The notes beneath the pieces are model-generated. The model was not told where the DNA came from. It saw only the letters and a list, made by a program, of their open reading frames with translations, and made no database searches. A program made the translations under genes and the position numbers. A stretch of 64,000 nt of DNA from Planctomycetota bacterium (GTDB lineage: Bacteria; Planctomycetota; UBA8108; UBA1146): positions 17,216-81,215 of the forward strand of contig JABHOG010000004.1 in NCBI GenBank assembly GCA_018694835.1. The letters are read 5' to 3'. Below, piece after piece: positions 8,263-18,111 of the stretch. Each line of letters starts with the position of its first letter. Position 1 is the first letter of the stretch.

Positions 8263-11014
8263 GTTGATGATGAATCTCGATGGCCAAGAGGTCTCGTTCC
8301 AGAGGGATGAGACAGTACTCGAGGTGGCAAAGCGTCATGGAACATTTGTTCCGACCCTTTGCTGGGATGAGCGGCTCGATCCATTCGGATCGTGCAGACT
8401 CTGTGTAGTGGAGGTGGAAGGTCGGCGGATGCCCGCATCTTCCTGCACCCTCAAGGCGGCAGAGGGAATGGTGGTTCGCACCGGCAGTGAAAAACTGCGA
8501 AAGATGCAGAGCACCCTGGTAGAGATGGTCCTTTCAGAAAACCCTGACGATGAGTGTCCCCGGTGCAGGGATCTTGGAAGTTGTGAAGTCCACGACCTCG
8601 CTTCCGAGTTCAAGGTCGGTCGAGATCGCTTTCTTGGAGCGACCAGCAATGCCTCCAAAGACGACTCCAATCCCTTCCTGCTTCGTGATTACGACCGATG
8701 CATATCTTGCTATCGCTGTGTTCGAATCTGCGATGAGGTGGAAGCAGACCATGCCATCACCATGACAGGTCGTGGCTGGAACAAGGGCATCGCCACCGCG
8801 TTTGATGGCCTCCTGATGGGTAGCGAATGTACCTTGTGTGGCCAGTGTATCTACACCTGCCCAACGGGAGCTCTCGCCGACAAGAAGATGGTCGGTCAGG
8901 GAGCAGTCCCTGGCGAGATCGAGGTCACTCGAAGTGTCTGTCCATACTGTGGTACCGGTTGTTCCATCAACCTCCATTCAAGAGATGGAAAGATGATCGG
9001 AGTTACGCCGGTCCTCGACGGCCCGGTTAACGAGGGCGCTCTGTGTGTGAAGGGTCAGTTCGGGTTTGATTTCGTCAACTCCGAAGATCGGCTGACGATG
9101 CCGCTGATTCGAAAAGAGGGCGAGTTGACTCCCGTCTCCTGGGACGAAGCCCTCGACTACACCTCCGCACGTTTCAAGAGTATTCGCGCGGACCATGGCC
9201 CAAAGGCGTTCTACGCCATCGCCAGTGGCAGAGCTCCTGGCGAAGGGGCCTACATGTTACAGAAGTTCACTCGAGCAGTGATGAACTCGAATCAGGTCGA
9301 TAACTGTTCGCGTGGCTGACACAGTCCAACGGTCGCCGGTCTGGTGGCCTCGATTGGACGCGGAGCAATGTCGAACTCGATCCCCGAGATCGAGGATTGC
9401 CCGATGATGCTGTGCGTGGGAACCAACATGACCGAATGCCATCCGATCATCGCGGTACGAGTGAAGAAGGCGGTTCGTAAGGGCGCAAAGCTATATGTGG
9501 TCGACCCACGGAAGATTCCCCTGACCGAGTACGCTACCGGTCATCTTCCTCTGCAGTTGGGTTCCGATGTTGCGCTCTTCAACGCGATGGCCAACGTGAT
9601 CATCCAGGAAGGGCTCGCAGACCTGGACTACATCGAGAATCGCACGGAAGGCTTTGAGCAGTTGAAGACGCATCTCGAGTCTTTCACGCTCGAATACGCC
9701 GAGGGCGTGACCGGTGTTCCGGCAGAGTTGATTCGTGAATGCGCCATCGCATATGGATCAGCAGAGCGCGCTGGAATCTATTACACCCTTGGAATCACCG
9801 AACACATCTGCGGAGTTGCCAATGTCCAGAGCCTCTGCAATCTGGCACTGATCACCGGCAACCTGGGGAAAACTAGTGCAGGGATCAACCCGTTGCGTGG
9901 CCAGAACAACATCCAGGGTGCCGGAGATTGTGGCGCCTTGCCCAACAACTACCCGGGATTTCAGCCGGTCGAAGATCCGGCCAGTCAGGCCAAGTTCGAA
10001 AAGGCCTATGGCGTTCCGATGGACCCGGTCAAGGGGATCACCAAGATCGCAGCGCTCGATCATGCCGTCGATGGTCGAGTCAAAGCGATGTGGATCTGTG
10101 GTGAGAACACACTGGTCACCGATCCGGATGTCAAGCACACGACCAGAGCCCTCGAGTCGCTGGATTTCCTGGTGGTTCAGGACATGTTTCTCACCGACAC
10201 GGCGAAGAAAGCAGATGTGGTCTTTCCGGCAGCGGCATTCACCGAGGTCGATGGTTTCTTCACCAACTCCGATCGAAGAGTGCAACGCCTACGGCAGGCA
10301 TCCGTTGCGCCGGGAGAAGCAAAGCCGGACTGGTGGATCATCGCCGAAGTGGCCAAGAGGATGGATACCGAAGTCGATTTTGAATATGCCAGCAGTGAAG
10401 AGGTGTTTGACGAACTGGCTTCCCTGTCTCCCATCTATGAGGGACTCAACTACGATCGGATTGAAAGTGGAGATCTGATATGGCCAGTCCCTCACCTCGA
10501 GCACCCGGGAACTCCTGTACTGCACGAGGATGAGTTCCTCAATGGTAAGGGCAAGTTGCAGTTGCTGGAGTACAAGGCGCCCTCTGAGAATCCCGATGAA
10601 GAGTATCCATATTACCTGACCACGGGACGTCGATTGCCGACCTATCACAGCAACACCATGACAGGTAGGTCGGAAGGATTCAGGATCCTGGTACCCAATG
10701 AATGGCTCGAAGTTCATCCAGCGGATGCGGAGAAACTAGAACTCGAAGATGGCGACTGGGCAAAGGTTCGCTCGCGGCGGGGTGACGTGACGACTCGCGT
10801 GGCCATCACCAAGACATCTCCGCGCGGGACCATGTTCATGAGTTTCGCCTTCCCTGAGGATACGATGACCAACGACATCACCAATCCAGATGTGGACCCC
10901 ATCACGGAAACTCCCGAGTTCAAGGTGGCTGCGGTAGAGGTGACTCGTGTAGATGCTCCGGTAGGATTTGGCGCAGAGCCTGCATTGAGAGCTAGCCCCG
11001 GACGGGAGCACTAG
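8255..11014 (+). CDS. fdhA: Selenocysteine-containing formate dehydrogenase catalytic subunit (read through TGA 9317)
   Basis: The ORF track shows two pieces (8195-9319 and 9344-11014); they are one gene of about 919 residues with selenocysteine at about residue 355. Order: NuoG-like [2Fe-2S] domain (CRLC), a Cys/His cluster (CPRCRDLGSC), two [4Fe-4S] motifs (CISCYRC, CTLCGQC), the molybdopterin-domain motif CPYCGTGC, then VDNCSRG-U-HSPTVAGL. That last block is the active-site motif of formate dehydrogenases, where the metal ligand is Cys or Sec. The C-terminal half is a complete bis-MGD oxidoreductase. The TTG at 8255 is chosen because AAAGGAG lies 7 bases ahead; ATG 8267 is the alternative. 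It would oxidise formate to CO2 (or the reverse), passing electrons to the NuoEF-like partner. Confidence 0.93.
9317..9359 (+). promoter_or_regulatory. SECIS element directing selenocysteine at UGA 9317-9319
   Basis: Immediately after the TGA is a two-part hairpin. The lower stem GTCCAA (9324-9329) pairs with TTGGAC (9354-9359). The upper stem GGTCGCC (9331-9337) pairs with GGTGGCC (9343-9349) with two wobble pairs. The apical loop is GGTCT (9338-9342). As I remember E. coli fdhF, it also has exactly 18 nt between the UGA and a GGUCU loop, the SelB recognition feature. The element is also coding sequence (U-HSPTVAGLVASIG). Confidence 0.93.
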
Positions 11015-11017
11015 GCG

Positions 11018-12121
11018 ATGGTCGGCGAATCACTCGGTTTCTCGGTCACCGCCCATGGCGGTGGGTTCGGTGTCAGTGGCACTGCAAACCTCAGGATCCA
11101 GCAGAGCCAGGCGCTGTTGAGTGGTCCGGACGGCCAGCGTGGGACCATCGATCTTCATACTGCTCGTGCTGAAATCCTCGGCAGTTGTATCAGTGTTCGA
11201 TCTGCGCAGGGAGACCTCGCCTTTTCGATGAGGGATTCCGCTGTGTTTGCCGAGGTGCACTCTTGCGCCCCTCTGGAACTCTCCGATCAACTGGAAGAAA
11301 TGGCCAGGACTCTGAGAAAGCGACGGTGGGGACCGGGCAAGATCTTGTGGGTCTCTCTGGCGATCCTCTCCAGCATCGCCATCTTGTTGTATTTTGGTAT
11401 CGTTCTGGCGGTCGGACTGTTGATCCCTCTGGTTCCCATCTCCTTCGACCAGAGTCTCGGGAAAGCCGCACACCAATCGATGCTAGGCGATCAAATCGTC
11501 TGTAGCGACGAGGTGGTCAATTCTGCGATGACCCGGATCCTTGATTCCCTCAGCCCCCATCTCGCGATCGAAGGACTCGATCCAGAACTTGTGGTGGTGG
11601 AGAGCGAACTGGTCAATGCCTACTGTCTGCCGGGTGGATATGTCACGGTCTTCACCGGGCTACTGCTGGCCGCGGACAGCCCCGATGAGGTGGCGGGAGT
11701 GATCGCGCATGAACTCGCCCATGCCACCGGGCGCCACGGACTCCGTCAGTTGATCCAGTCGCTTTCGGTGGCAGCGTTGGTTCAGGCGGGCTTCGGGGAT
11801 TTGTCCGGGGCTGCGGCTCTGGGCGGAGGAATGGAGTATCTGATCGTGCAGGGATACAGCAGGGATCATGAAGCCGATGCAGATCAAGTAGGGCTCAAGA
11901 TGATTCAAGCGGCGGGCTGGGATGGCTTGGCGATGGCGTCCTTCTTTGACAAGTTGAGTGGGGAAGAGTTGCAATCATCGGTGCCGGCGTGGCTCTCGTC
12001 CCACCCCGACCCAGGAAGTCGCGCAGACTCGATCCGGGAGCGATTGGAGGGGGCCCCCTCGCTCTCCACAGATGCGCCGCAGATCGACTGGGATCAGGTT
12101 CGAGAAGCTCTCCAGCGATGA
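11018..12121 (+). CDS. M48-family membrane zinc metalloprotease
   Basis: A 367-residue protein starting 3 bases after the fdhA stop, so probably in the same transcript. Residues 1-100 have no motif I recognise. A long hydrophobic segment (about 107-140, ILWVSLAILSSIAILLYFGIV) anchors the protein. The peptidase domain carries the zinc motif HELAH (231-235) and the downstream glutamate in SRDHEADADQVG, with a C-terminal SSHPDPGSRADSI block typical of HtpX/BepA-like M48 peptidases. It probably handles membrane or envelope protein quality control. Its link to formate oxidation may only be positional. Confidence 0.85.
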   Translation: MVGESLGFSVTAHGGGFGVSGTANLRIQQSQALLSGPDGQRGTIDLHTARAEILGSCISVRSAQGDLAFSMRDSAVFAEVHSCAPLELSDQLEEMARTLRKRRWGPGKILWVSLAILSSIAILLYFGIVLAVGLLIPLVPISFDQSLGKAAHQSMLGDQIVCSDEVVNSAMTRILDSLSPHLAIEGLDPELVVVESELVNAYCLPGGYVTVFTGLLLAADSPDEVAGVIAHELAHATGRHGLRQLIQSLSVAALVQAGFGDLSGAAALGGGMEYLIVQGYSRDHEADADQVGLKMIQAAGWDGLAMASFFDKLSGEELQSSVPAWLSSHPDPGSRADSIRERLEGAPSLSTDAPQIDWDQVREALQR

Positions 12122-12146
12122 TGGTCTCCGTTGGGATGGATAGGAT

Positions 12147-13838
12147 TTGAAGTCGCAAGGCTTCCCCATCTCTCTATTGTTGATCGTGTTGTTTGTCAGC
12201 GGAATCCAGCTCGCGTCGTCGACCATGTTGTGGGATAGAGACGAACCTCGATTTGGTCGGGCGGCGGTGGAGATGCTCCGGACTGGAGATCTTCTGGTTC
12301 CAAGATTTGATGGCCAACTTCGCCCTGACAAGCCTCCCCTGGTGTACTGGTGGATGTTGCCATCCATCGGTTGGCTGGGTGCGACCGATCTGGCCGTACG
12401 AATTCCATCGATTCTGGTATCTCTCATCACTGCACTGGCGACCTTTCACATCGGTAGGAATCTCGGTGGTCGTGAAGTGGGTGTGAATGCGGCGGTAGTG
12501 GGGGCGTGGATGCCGTTGCCGTTGGTACTGGGAACCGCTGCCACTGCCGATGCCACGATGATGGCGGGGATCTCCGTGTCGCTGGCGATTCTCGTCGACC
12601 AGGCGATTCATGGAGCGCGTCGAAAACACCTCCCTTTGCTGACGCTGGCTCTCTCCTGGGCGTGGTTGGCCAAGGGGCCGGTGGGACCGCTCATCTTCTT
12701 GCTGGCATCGACCTGGGCATCGATCGCCGGCAGGCAAAGCCTGCAACTGGGTCGAAGATGGTGGCGGACGGTCGCCATCGCATCGCTGATCGCGGTGGTG
12801 GTTTTCCTCGGCTGGGCGATCCCTGCTAACGATGCCACCGGGGGACAACTGGCCGAGATCGGCATCCAGCATCACCTGATCGAACGGAGTACCTCGGCCA
12901 TCGAGAGCCATGGCGTGAGTGGTTGGATCGGTTGGATCCTCGGGTTGCCCTTCTACTTGCCGGTGATTCTGCTGGGCGCGGTACCGCTCTCGGCATTGCT
13001 GTTTCCCATCGTGGTACACCGGCACCAACTATTTGATGCGCAAGGAAAGGGAGTGCTCCTGTCCGCTCTGGTGCTTCCTGTTCTTCTGTTGATGACGCTG
13101 GTGGCGACCAAGCTACCTCATTACATCCTTGCGGCGTTCCCAGGAATCGCCGTGATGGTTGTGCTGGCCTCTTCTCGGCTGGAGAGGGGGGAAGTGGAGC
13201 CTCAACTTTTCGAAGGGGTCGCCGGAATAGTGGGTCGGTGGATCTCCGTCTTTTTGTTGCTAATTCTGTCGATCGCTTTCGCCATGGTGATGAACCATCA
13301 TGGAGGAAGTTCTTCGGTGATGATCACCGCCACCGCAACTCTCCTCTGTGCGGCGATGCTGGTGTTGAGGATGAAACCAGCGACGAACTTCTGGGGCTGG
13401 CGAGGTCCAGGGTTGTCGTTGATCACGACCTGGATCGGTTTTCAGCTGATATTCGTCGGTCTCGGAGAGATCCAGAGTCGATTGCAACTGGCTCCACAGA
13501 TCGTCAATGCCATCGCTGCGAGCGATGCTCCGGAGGCGCCGTTGGTGGTCCATGGTTTCAACGAGCCATCTCTGGTCTTCGATCTGGATCGCGACCCGAA
13601 ACAGGGGCAAAAAACTGTGCCATCGCTGAGCGATCAATTTCCGCAGGGGTATTCGCAGTGGCTCCAGACTGCCGGACCCGCCTGGTTGCTTCTTTCAAGT
13701 CAGGCGCGGGAGAGAGATGGAATTGATCCGCAAGGCTCGGGTTGCCTGAAGGTGTGGAGTAACGGAGATGCGGGAACCCTCAACTACTCGACAGGTAGGA
13801 CGGTTTCCCTGGAACTCTGGTATCTGCCAGCTTCTTGA
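12147..13838 (+). CDS. ArnT/PMT-like (GT39-type) integral membrane glycosyltransferase
   Basis: A 563-residue polytopic membrane protein. The first loop reads LWDRDEPRFGRAAVEMLRTGD and then RPDKPPLVYWW, the acidic and DKPPL motifs of the ArnT/dolichyl-phosphomannose transferase superfamily. These enzymes move sugars from polyprenyl-phosphate carriers onto lipid A or protein. About a dozen hydrophobic segments follow. The assigned start is TTG, 25 bases after the M48 gene, and the ribosome site is weak (GGATAGGAT). The C-terminus overlaps the convergent PAP2 gene by 55 bases. The acceptor substrate cannot be told from sequence. Confidence 0.8.
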   Translation: MKSQGFPISLLLIVLFVSGIQLASSTMLWDRDEPRFGRAAVEMLRTGDLLVPRFDGQLRPDKPPLVYWWMLPSIGWLGATDLAVRIPSILVSLITALATFHIGRNLGGREVGVNAAVVGAWMPLPLVLGTAATADATMMAGISVSLAILVDQAIHGARRKHLPLLTLALSWAWLAKGPVGPLIFLLASTWASIAGRQSLQLGRRWWRTVAIASLIAVVVFLGWAIPANDATGGQLAEIGIQHHLIERSTSAIESHGVSGWIGWILGLPFYLPVILLGAVPLSALLFPIVVHRHQLFDAQGKGVLLSALVLPVLLLMTLVATKLPHYILAAFPGIAVMVVLASSRLERGEVEPQLFEGVAGIVGRWISVFLLLILSIAFAMVMNHHGGSSSVMITATATLLCAAMLVLRMKPATNFWGWRGPGLSLITTWIGFQLIFVGLGEIQSRLQLAPQIVNAIAASDAPEAPLVVHGFNEPSLVFDLDRDPKQGQKTVPSLSDQFPQGYSQWLQTAGPAWLLLSSQARERDGIDPQGSGCLKVWSNGDAGTLNYSTGRTVSLELWYLPAS

Positions 13839-14659
13839 GCGGGGAGTTCTCTTCGCGACTGTGTGATCGAACTGACCAGTGCAACGCTGAAGGCGCCGAT
13901 CAGCAAGCCCATCCAGGTATCTGTCGGCCAGTGATTGAGTGTCAGCACTCGAGTGGTACAGATCCACAGCGCTGCCGCGATCCACAAGAACCAGAGTCGC
14001 GAAAAGTTGAAGAGGAACACCATCATCAGTGCACCCGCTGCTGTGGCGTGCCCCGATGGAAAACTGTGATGAAGATTTTCCAGCGAGAAGGGGATCCAGT
14101 CGAGATCTTCACGATAGAACAGTCCATTGGGCCTGGCGCGACCGGCACCGATCTTGCTCAACCAGGTCAAGGTCGCCGCCAGTAGCATCCCGACCAGCCC
14201 CGTGTTGGCCCTCACTGCGATCTCCCCTGAGAGCCCCTTGAATCTGGAAAAGAGAGCCGCCAGTAGCATCAGTGCCAGTACCACCTCTCCCTTGGCAAGA
14301 TCGGTGGTGTACTTCGAGATCAGCATCAGTGTTCTACCCCACTCCTGTAGAGAGAAGTGTTGCACTGCGATGGCACGGGTACCTCGAAGTTGGTGGAGGT
14401 ATAGCATTGTCTGAACATCGTAGGAGAGATGCTGCTTCTCTCCAGTCGACTGAAGCCACGACAACTGAAGTCCAGGTTTCTCGACGAATTCTGGCTGGAG
14501 AAGTGATTCGAGAGTGGCGTTGTCGTGGACCGGATAGGCCGGCCAGAATGCACCGAGATAGATCATCAGCAGGGAGAGGAGCCAGATGGTCGCCCAGGTG
14601 GCTTGTCCCCGGGGTTGCCGAAGATCGAATCTCCGCGGAAGAATGGGGGTCGGGCTCAT
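13784..14659 (-). CDS. PAP2-family membrane phosphatase
   Basis: A 291-residue membrane protein with the three phosphatidic-acid-phosphatase motifs: KIGAGRARP, then HHSFPSGHATAAG, then RVLTLNHWPTDTWMG. Such enzymes dephosphorylate undecaprenyl pyrophosphate, phosphatidate or lipid A. Six transmembrane segments are visible. The start overlaps the radA stop in ATGA, so it is translationally coupled to radA. Its convergence on the ArnT-like gene may be chance, although both families act on polyprenyl-phosphate lipids. Confidence 0.87.
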   Translation of the reverse strand: MSPTPILPRRFDLRQPRGQATWATIWLLSLLMIYLGAFWPAYPVHDNATLESLLQPEFVEKPGLQLSWLQSTGEKQHLSYDVQTMLYLHQLRGTRAIAVQHFSLQEWGRTLMLISKYTTDLAKGEVVLALMLLAALFSRFKGLSGEIAVRANTGLVGMLLAATLTWLSKIGAGRARPNGLFYREDLDWIPFSLENLHHSFPSGHATAAGALMMVFLFNFSRLWFLWIAAALWICTTRVLTLNHWPTDTWMGLLIGAFSVALVSSITQSRRELPAQEAGRYQSSRETVLPVE

Positions 14660-16017
14660 TGGACGAACCTGGCCGCCAGCGTCTGGAGTTCTTCAGTCTC
14701 GTGGATTCGCATCCCTTCAGGACCTGAACCGTCGATGCTTCCGGGGGCGACGCACGCCGAATGAAAGCCGAGGCGACTCGCTTCCTCCAGTCGTTGACGA
14801 GTTCCAGGAACCGGCCGCACTTCCCCGAGTAGACCCACTTCGCCAGCAAAGATCACATCCTTGGGCAACGAGCGGTCGTGGAAGGATGACAGGATGGCGG
14901 CGGCCAGAGCCAGATCCGCGGCAGTCCCCTTCAGTTTCACGCCACCGACGACATTTGCGTGAATGTCGCAGTCACCGAGGGGAATCCCGAGACGTTTTTC
15001 GAGCACTGCGGCGAGCATCGACAATCGACCGGCATCGATACCCGATGGTTTTCGAGCCGGTGCGCCGTGAGCCGCCGGGGTGACTAGCGCCTGGATCTCC
15101 ACCAGTAGTGGTCTGGTTCCCTCGAGAATCGCAGCGGTCGCTGAACCGGGAGAAGAACCGTGACGGCTGGAGAGGAGGAGCCCCGACGGGTTGTCGACTT
15201 CATTCAATCCATCGGCACACATCTCGAAGATCCCGACCTCTTCGGTCGAGCCGAAGCGGTTCTTCAGGGCGCGCAGGATGCGCAGGCTGTGCCCACGCTC
15301 GCCCTCGAATTGAAGCACTGCATCGACCATGTGTTCGAGGGTTCGCGGCCCGGCAACGGTGCCGTCCTTGGTGACATGTCCGACCATCAAGATGGGGAAT
15401 CCGACATCGCGAGCCATGGCCAGCAGCCGGGAAGCCACTTCTCGTACCTGTGTCACCCCACCCGCACCGGCGGGGATCTGGTCCCAGCAGATGGTCTGGA
15501 TGCTGTCGATTCCCACCACCACCGGTTGATTCTGATCGATCAACTCCTCGATGGAGCTGAGATCACACCCGGAGTGGAGCCACAACTCAGATCCGGCGGC
15601 TCCGATTCGATCGGAGCGAAGCCGAACCTGCGCCGCGGATTCCTCACCGGTCACGTAGAGAAATCTCTTTCCCTGGCGAGAGACGGTCTGGGCAATCTGC
15701 AGCAGCAAGGTCGATTTTCCGATTCCCGGCTCGCCTGAGATCAATAATCCACAGCCGGGAACCAATCCACCTCCGAGAACTCGATCCACCTCCGAGAGAC
15801 CGGTGACGATTCGATCCCCTTCGTTCGCATCGACCTGTTCGATGGGTACCGCCACCGGCGGTGAACTTTGCCGTACAGATCGTGGCTGGCTCGGTTGCGG
15901 CGAGAGTCGGTGTTCTTTCAGTGAGTTGAAGGTCCCGCAATCGGGGCAGCGACCCATGTGACGTTCGTGGGCGGTGCCACATTCGAGGCACATGAATTGA
16001 GTTCGTGTTTTCGCCAA
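14656..16017 (-). CDS. radA: DNA repair protein RadA
   Basis: RadA is a RecA-like ATPase that promotes branch migration in recombinational repair. The sequence has the N-terminal zinc finger CLECGTAHERHMGRCPDC, Walker A GEPGIGKST, the RadA signature KNRFGSTEE and the C-terminal Lon-like domain. I place the start at TTG 16017 (LAKTRTQF, 453 residues) because GGAGG lies just ahead and family members begin MAKxKTQF. The track's ATG at 16071 would add 18 unlikely residues. It lies downstream of murD and overlaps the PAP2 gene by 4 bases. Confidence 0.93.
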   Translation of the reverse strand: MAKTRTQFMCLECGTAHERHMGRCPDCGTFNSLKEHRLSPQPSQPRSVRQSSPPVAVPIEQVDANEGDRIVTGLSEVDRVLGGGLVPGCGLLISGEPGIGKSTLLLQIAQTVSRQGKRFLYVTGEESAAQVRLRSDRIGAAGSELWLHSGCDLSSIEELIDQNQPVVVGIDSIQTICWDQIPAGAGGVTQVREVASRLLAMARDVGFPILMVGHVTKDGTVAGPRTLEHMVDAVLQFEGERGHSLRILRALKNRFGSTEEVGIFEMCADGLNEVDNPSGLLLSSRHGSSPGSATAAILEGTRPLLVEIQALVTPAAHGAPARKPSGIDAGRLSMLAAVLEKRLGIPLGDCDIHANVVGGVKLKGTAADLALAAAILSSFHDRSLPKDVIFAGEVGLLGEVRPVPGTRQRLEEASRLGFHSACVAPGSIDGSGPEGMRIHETEELQTLAARFVQ

Positions 16018-16132
16018 GAATCCTCCAGCACGAGTGGGCCCGATTGCAATGATCTTGGACCATCGTGACATCGCAGTATCGGGGATCCAGAGATTTCAGA
16101 AAAATATGACCCAGTCCAGGCGACCGGGAGCC

Positions 16133-17608
16133 TCAACTGGCTGCGGTGTTAAAATACTGCCGGATCAACTCTTGGAAGTGCATTCCTCGATCTTCTGCAG
16201 AATCAAAGTGATCAAAGGATGTGCCCCCAGGACTCAACAGCACCGTTTCCCCGGGGTGGGCACGGCTGACCGCGCTGGATACGGCATCTTCGAGCTTCGC
16301 GTGACCCTCGATCGGAGTGGTGACCAGTGAGGAGAGGGCATCTTGCCACAGTGAGGCATGAGCGCCGAAGCAATAGACATGGCACTGACGCTGTTGCAAC
16401 GGCGATTGTAGTGCGCTGGCATCGATGGGGTCGCTCTTCGGTTTACCACCACAGAGCCAGTGGACCGGGGATGGGCTGCGTCCGAGGGCCGAAGCCACCG
16501 CCTCCGGAGTGGTCGCCTTGGAATCGTCGATGAATTGAACCTGCTGGTACTCGCCGACTTGCTGGTACCTGTGAGGCAGGCCGCCGTACTGGCGGATCGC
16601 AGTGGCGATTCCGTCCTCGGTGGCTCCTAGCGCCGCCGCAAGGGTGGCGGATTGAAGTGCGTTGGCGAGCCCAGTGGGACCCTCCAGCGCAGCAGTGGGA
16701 CGATACGGAATCGTCAGCGTCTTCTCGTCTCGGGTTCGGATCTCCAACTGATCTCCGACGCTGCGAGAGTGCTGCTCGGTGCCATCGGCGCAGCAGCGAA
16801 TCACCATCCTCGCTTGGTTCGAAGTTACTTGCTGGAAGGGGCCATGGTCGGGCAGGATCGTTAGCGAATCTGGCCCACTAGTGCAGTCGAGCAGGCGCAA
16901 CTTGGCCTCGTGGTAGGCCTGGCGGCTGCCATGCCAGTCGAGGTGATCTTCGGTCAGATTGGTGATCATCACCACAGCCGCAGTGTCTTGTCGGAGGGCG
17001 AGTCTTTGCGCCTGGAAGGAAGAGACCTCGACCACCAGTCGTAGTTGTTCCAGGTCTTCATCGTCGAGGTGCGAGAGCAAACTTCCGCCGAGGTTTCCGC
17101 CGGCCACCGCTGTCAGGCCCGACTCTTTCAACATCTGGCTGGCGAGTTGACAGGTGGTGCTCTTGCCGTGAGTGCCGGTCACCAGAGCCAGTTGCCGGGT
17201 GGGCAACCAGCAGAGTGCCAATCCCAACTCGGTGACGGGCAAGATGTCCCTGCTGGCGATCTGTTCGAGGATCGGTGTTCCAGGAGGAATGGCAGGATTC
17301 ACCACCACCCAGTCGCATCGATCGAGATGGTCAGGGTGGTGGGGTTCACCGATGTGTGTCGGTCCTTTTACCCACGGCTGGACCATATCGAGCGACCGAC
17401 CCAGGGTCTCCCGGGATGCCGGATCCGAGATGGAGACCTCGGCCCCTCGCTTGGCGAGGAATTGAACCAGACCGGTGCCGCCACCATGCCTTCCGAGACC
17501 CAGTACCAGCACCTTCAACCCCTCGAGTTGATCCGGTTCCCGATCTGGTGGCTGAAAGGAAAGGTCCGACACCATTTCCGTGTTCACAGCAGGCTCATCT
17601 CTGATCAT
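16133..17608 (-). CDS. murD: UDP-N-acetylmuramoylalanine-D-glutamate ligase
   Basis: MurD adds D-glutamate to UDP-MurNAc-L-Ala in cytoplasmic peptidoglycan synthesis. Visible are the N-terminal Rossmann loop GLGRHGGGTGLVQFL, the ATP loop TGTHGKSTTCQ, the VEVSSFQ motif, and NLTEDHLDWHG. The ORF track runs back to 17947, but only the part from about 17608 (MIRDEPAVN, 491 residues) or 17575 (MVSDLSFQ) makes sense; neither has a strong ribosome site. From 17608 it overlaps the PEGA gene by 14 bases. murD usually sits in the dcw cluster; here it is alone with radA, so the cluster is probably dispersed. Confidence 0.92.
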   Translation of the reverse strand: MIRDEPAVNTEMVSDLSFQPPDREPDQLEGLKVLVLGLGRHGGGTGLVQFLAKRGAEVSISDPASRETLGRSLDMVQPWVKGPTHIGEPHHPDHLDRCDWVVVNPAIPPGTPILEQIASRDILPVTELGLALCWLPTRQLALVTGTHGKSTTCQLASQMLKESGLTAVAGGNLGGSLLSHLDDEDLEQLRLVVEVSSFQAQRLALRQDTAAVVMITNLTEDHLDWHGSRQAYHEAKLRLLDCTSGPDSLTILPDHGPFQQVTSNQARMVIRCCADGTEQHSRSVGDQLEIRTRDEKTLTIPYRPTAALEGPTGLANALQSATLAAALGATEDGIATAIRQYGGLPHRYQQVGEYQQVQFIDDSKATTPEAVASALGRSPSPVHWLCGGKPKSDPIDASALQSPLQQRQCHVYCFGAHASLWQDALSSLVTTPIEGHAKLEDAVSSAVSRAHPGETVLLSPGGTSFDHFDSAEDRGMHFQELIRQYFNTAAS

Positions 17609-18065
17609 CTTCCGGTGGATCGAGGGGGCCGATGACTCCGTGCTCACGGGCAGTGGCACGGAATTTCTCCGACAGTGCGTCGAGGTCCTGTGGCTGCAGT
17701 ACGAATCGCTCCTCGTAGGAAATCTTGATGGTCCCTGGCCACAGTAGTTCGGAAACGATGTCGATGGGGAATCTTTGATACCAGGGGGGAGAGAGGTGGA
17801 CCAGGCGATGCTGGGGAGCGAGTGATCTTTCCCCTCGTTGATCATCTTCTTCCATCCGGACCAGCACCTCTCTCGTTCCATAATGAGAGAAGGGCAGGGT
17901 GACCGGTGATTCTCCGACGTCGACGCCATCGATGAAGACTTGAGCACCGGTAGGATCGGTACGGATCGACAGCGATCGATCGACGCAGCCAGGCACGATG
18001 GATAGGGCCGAGAAGAGCAGAAGGATGGCGATTCGATCGATCGGCTTGGCGGATATCAGGGGCAT
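17595..18065 (-). CDS. PEGA-domain lipoprotein
   Basis: A 156-residue lipoprotein with a hydrophobic signal and lipobox VPGC (Cys27). Next comes a short PEGA-type beta domain: LSIRTDPTGAQVFIDGVDVG and SPVTLPFSHYGTREVLV. PEGA domains are common surface or envelope modules of unknown ligand. The rest (SPPWYQRFPIDIVSELLWPG) has no domain I recognise. It is the first gene of the murD-radA-PAP2 run. Confidence 0.8.
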   Translation of the reverse strand: MPLISAKPIDRIAILLLFSALSIVPGCVDRSLSIRTDPTGAQVFIDGVDVGESPVTLPFSHYGTREVLVRMEEDDQRGERSLAPQHRLVHLSPPWYQRFPIDIVSELLWPGTIKISYEERFVLQPQDLDALSEKFRATAREHGVIGPLDPPEDDQR

Positions 18066-18111
18066 GTTTTCCTCCGGACGAATCGTAACCAGCCGGCGTC
18101 AGCACCGCCAC

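Noticed and set aside
8195-11014. Two separate genes, a truncated NuoG-like protein and a formate dehydrogenase fragment
   Set aside because: Same frame, complementary halves of one family, TGA at the known Sec/Cys site and a SECIS hairpin behind it.
12174-13028. 284-residue ORF on the minus strand
   Set aside because: Antisense to the ArnT-like gene; Arg/Gln-rich shadow translation.
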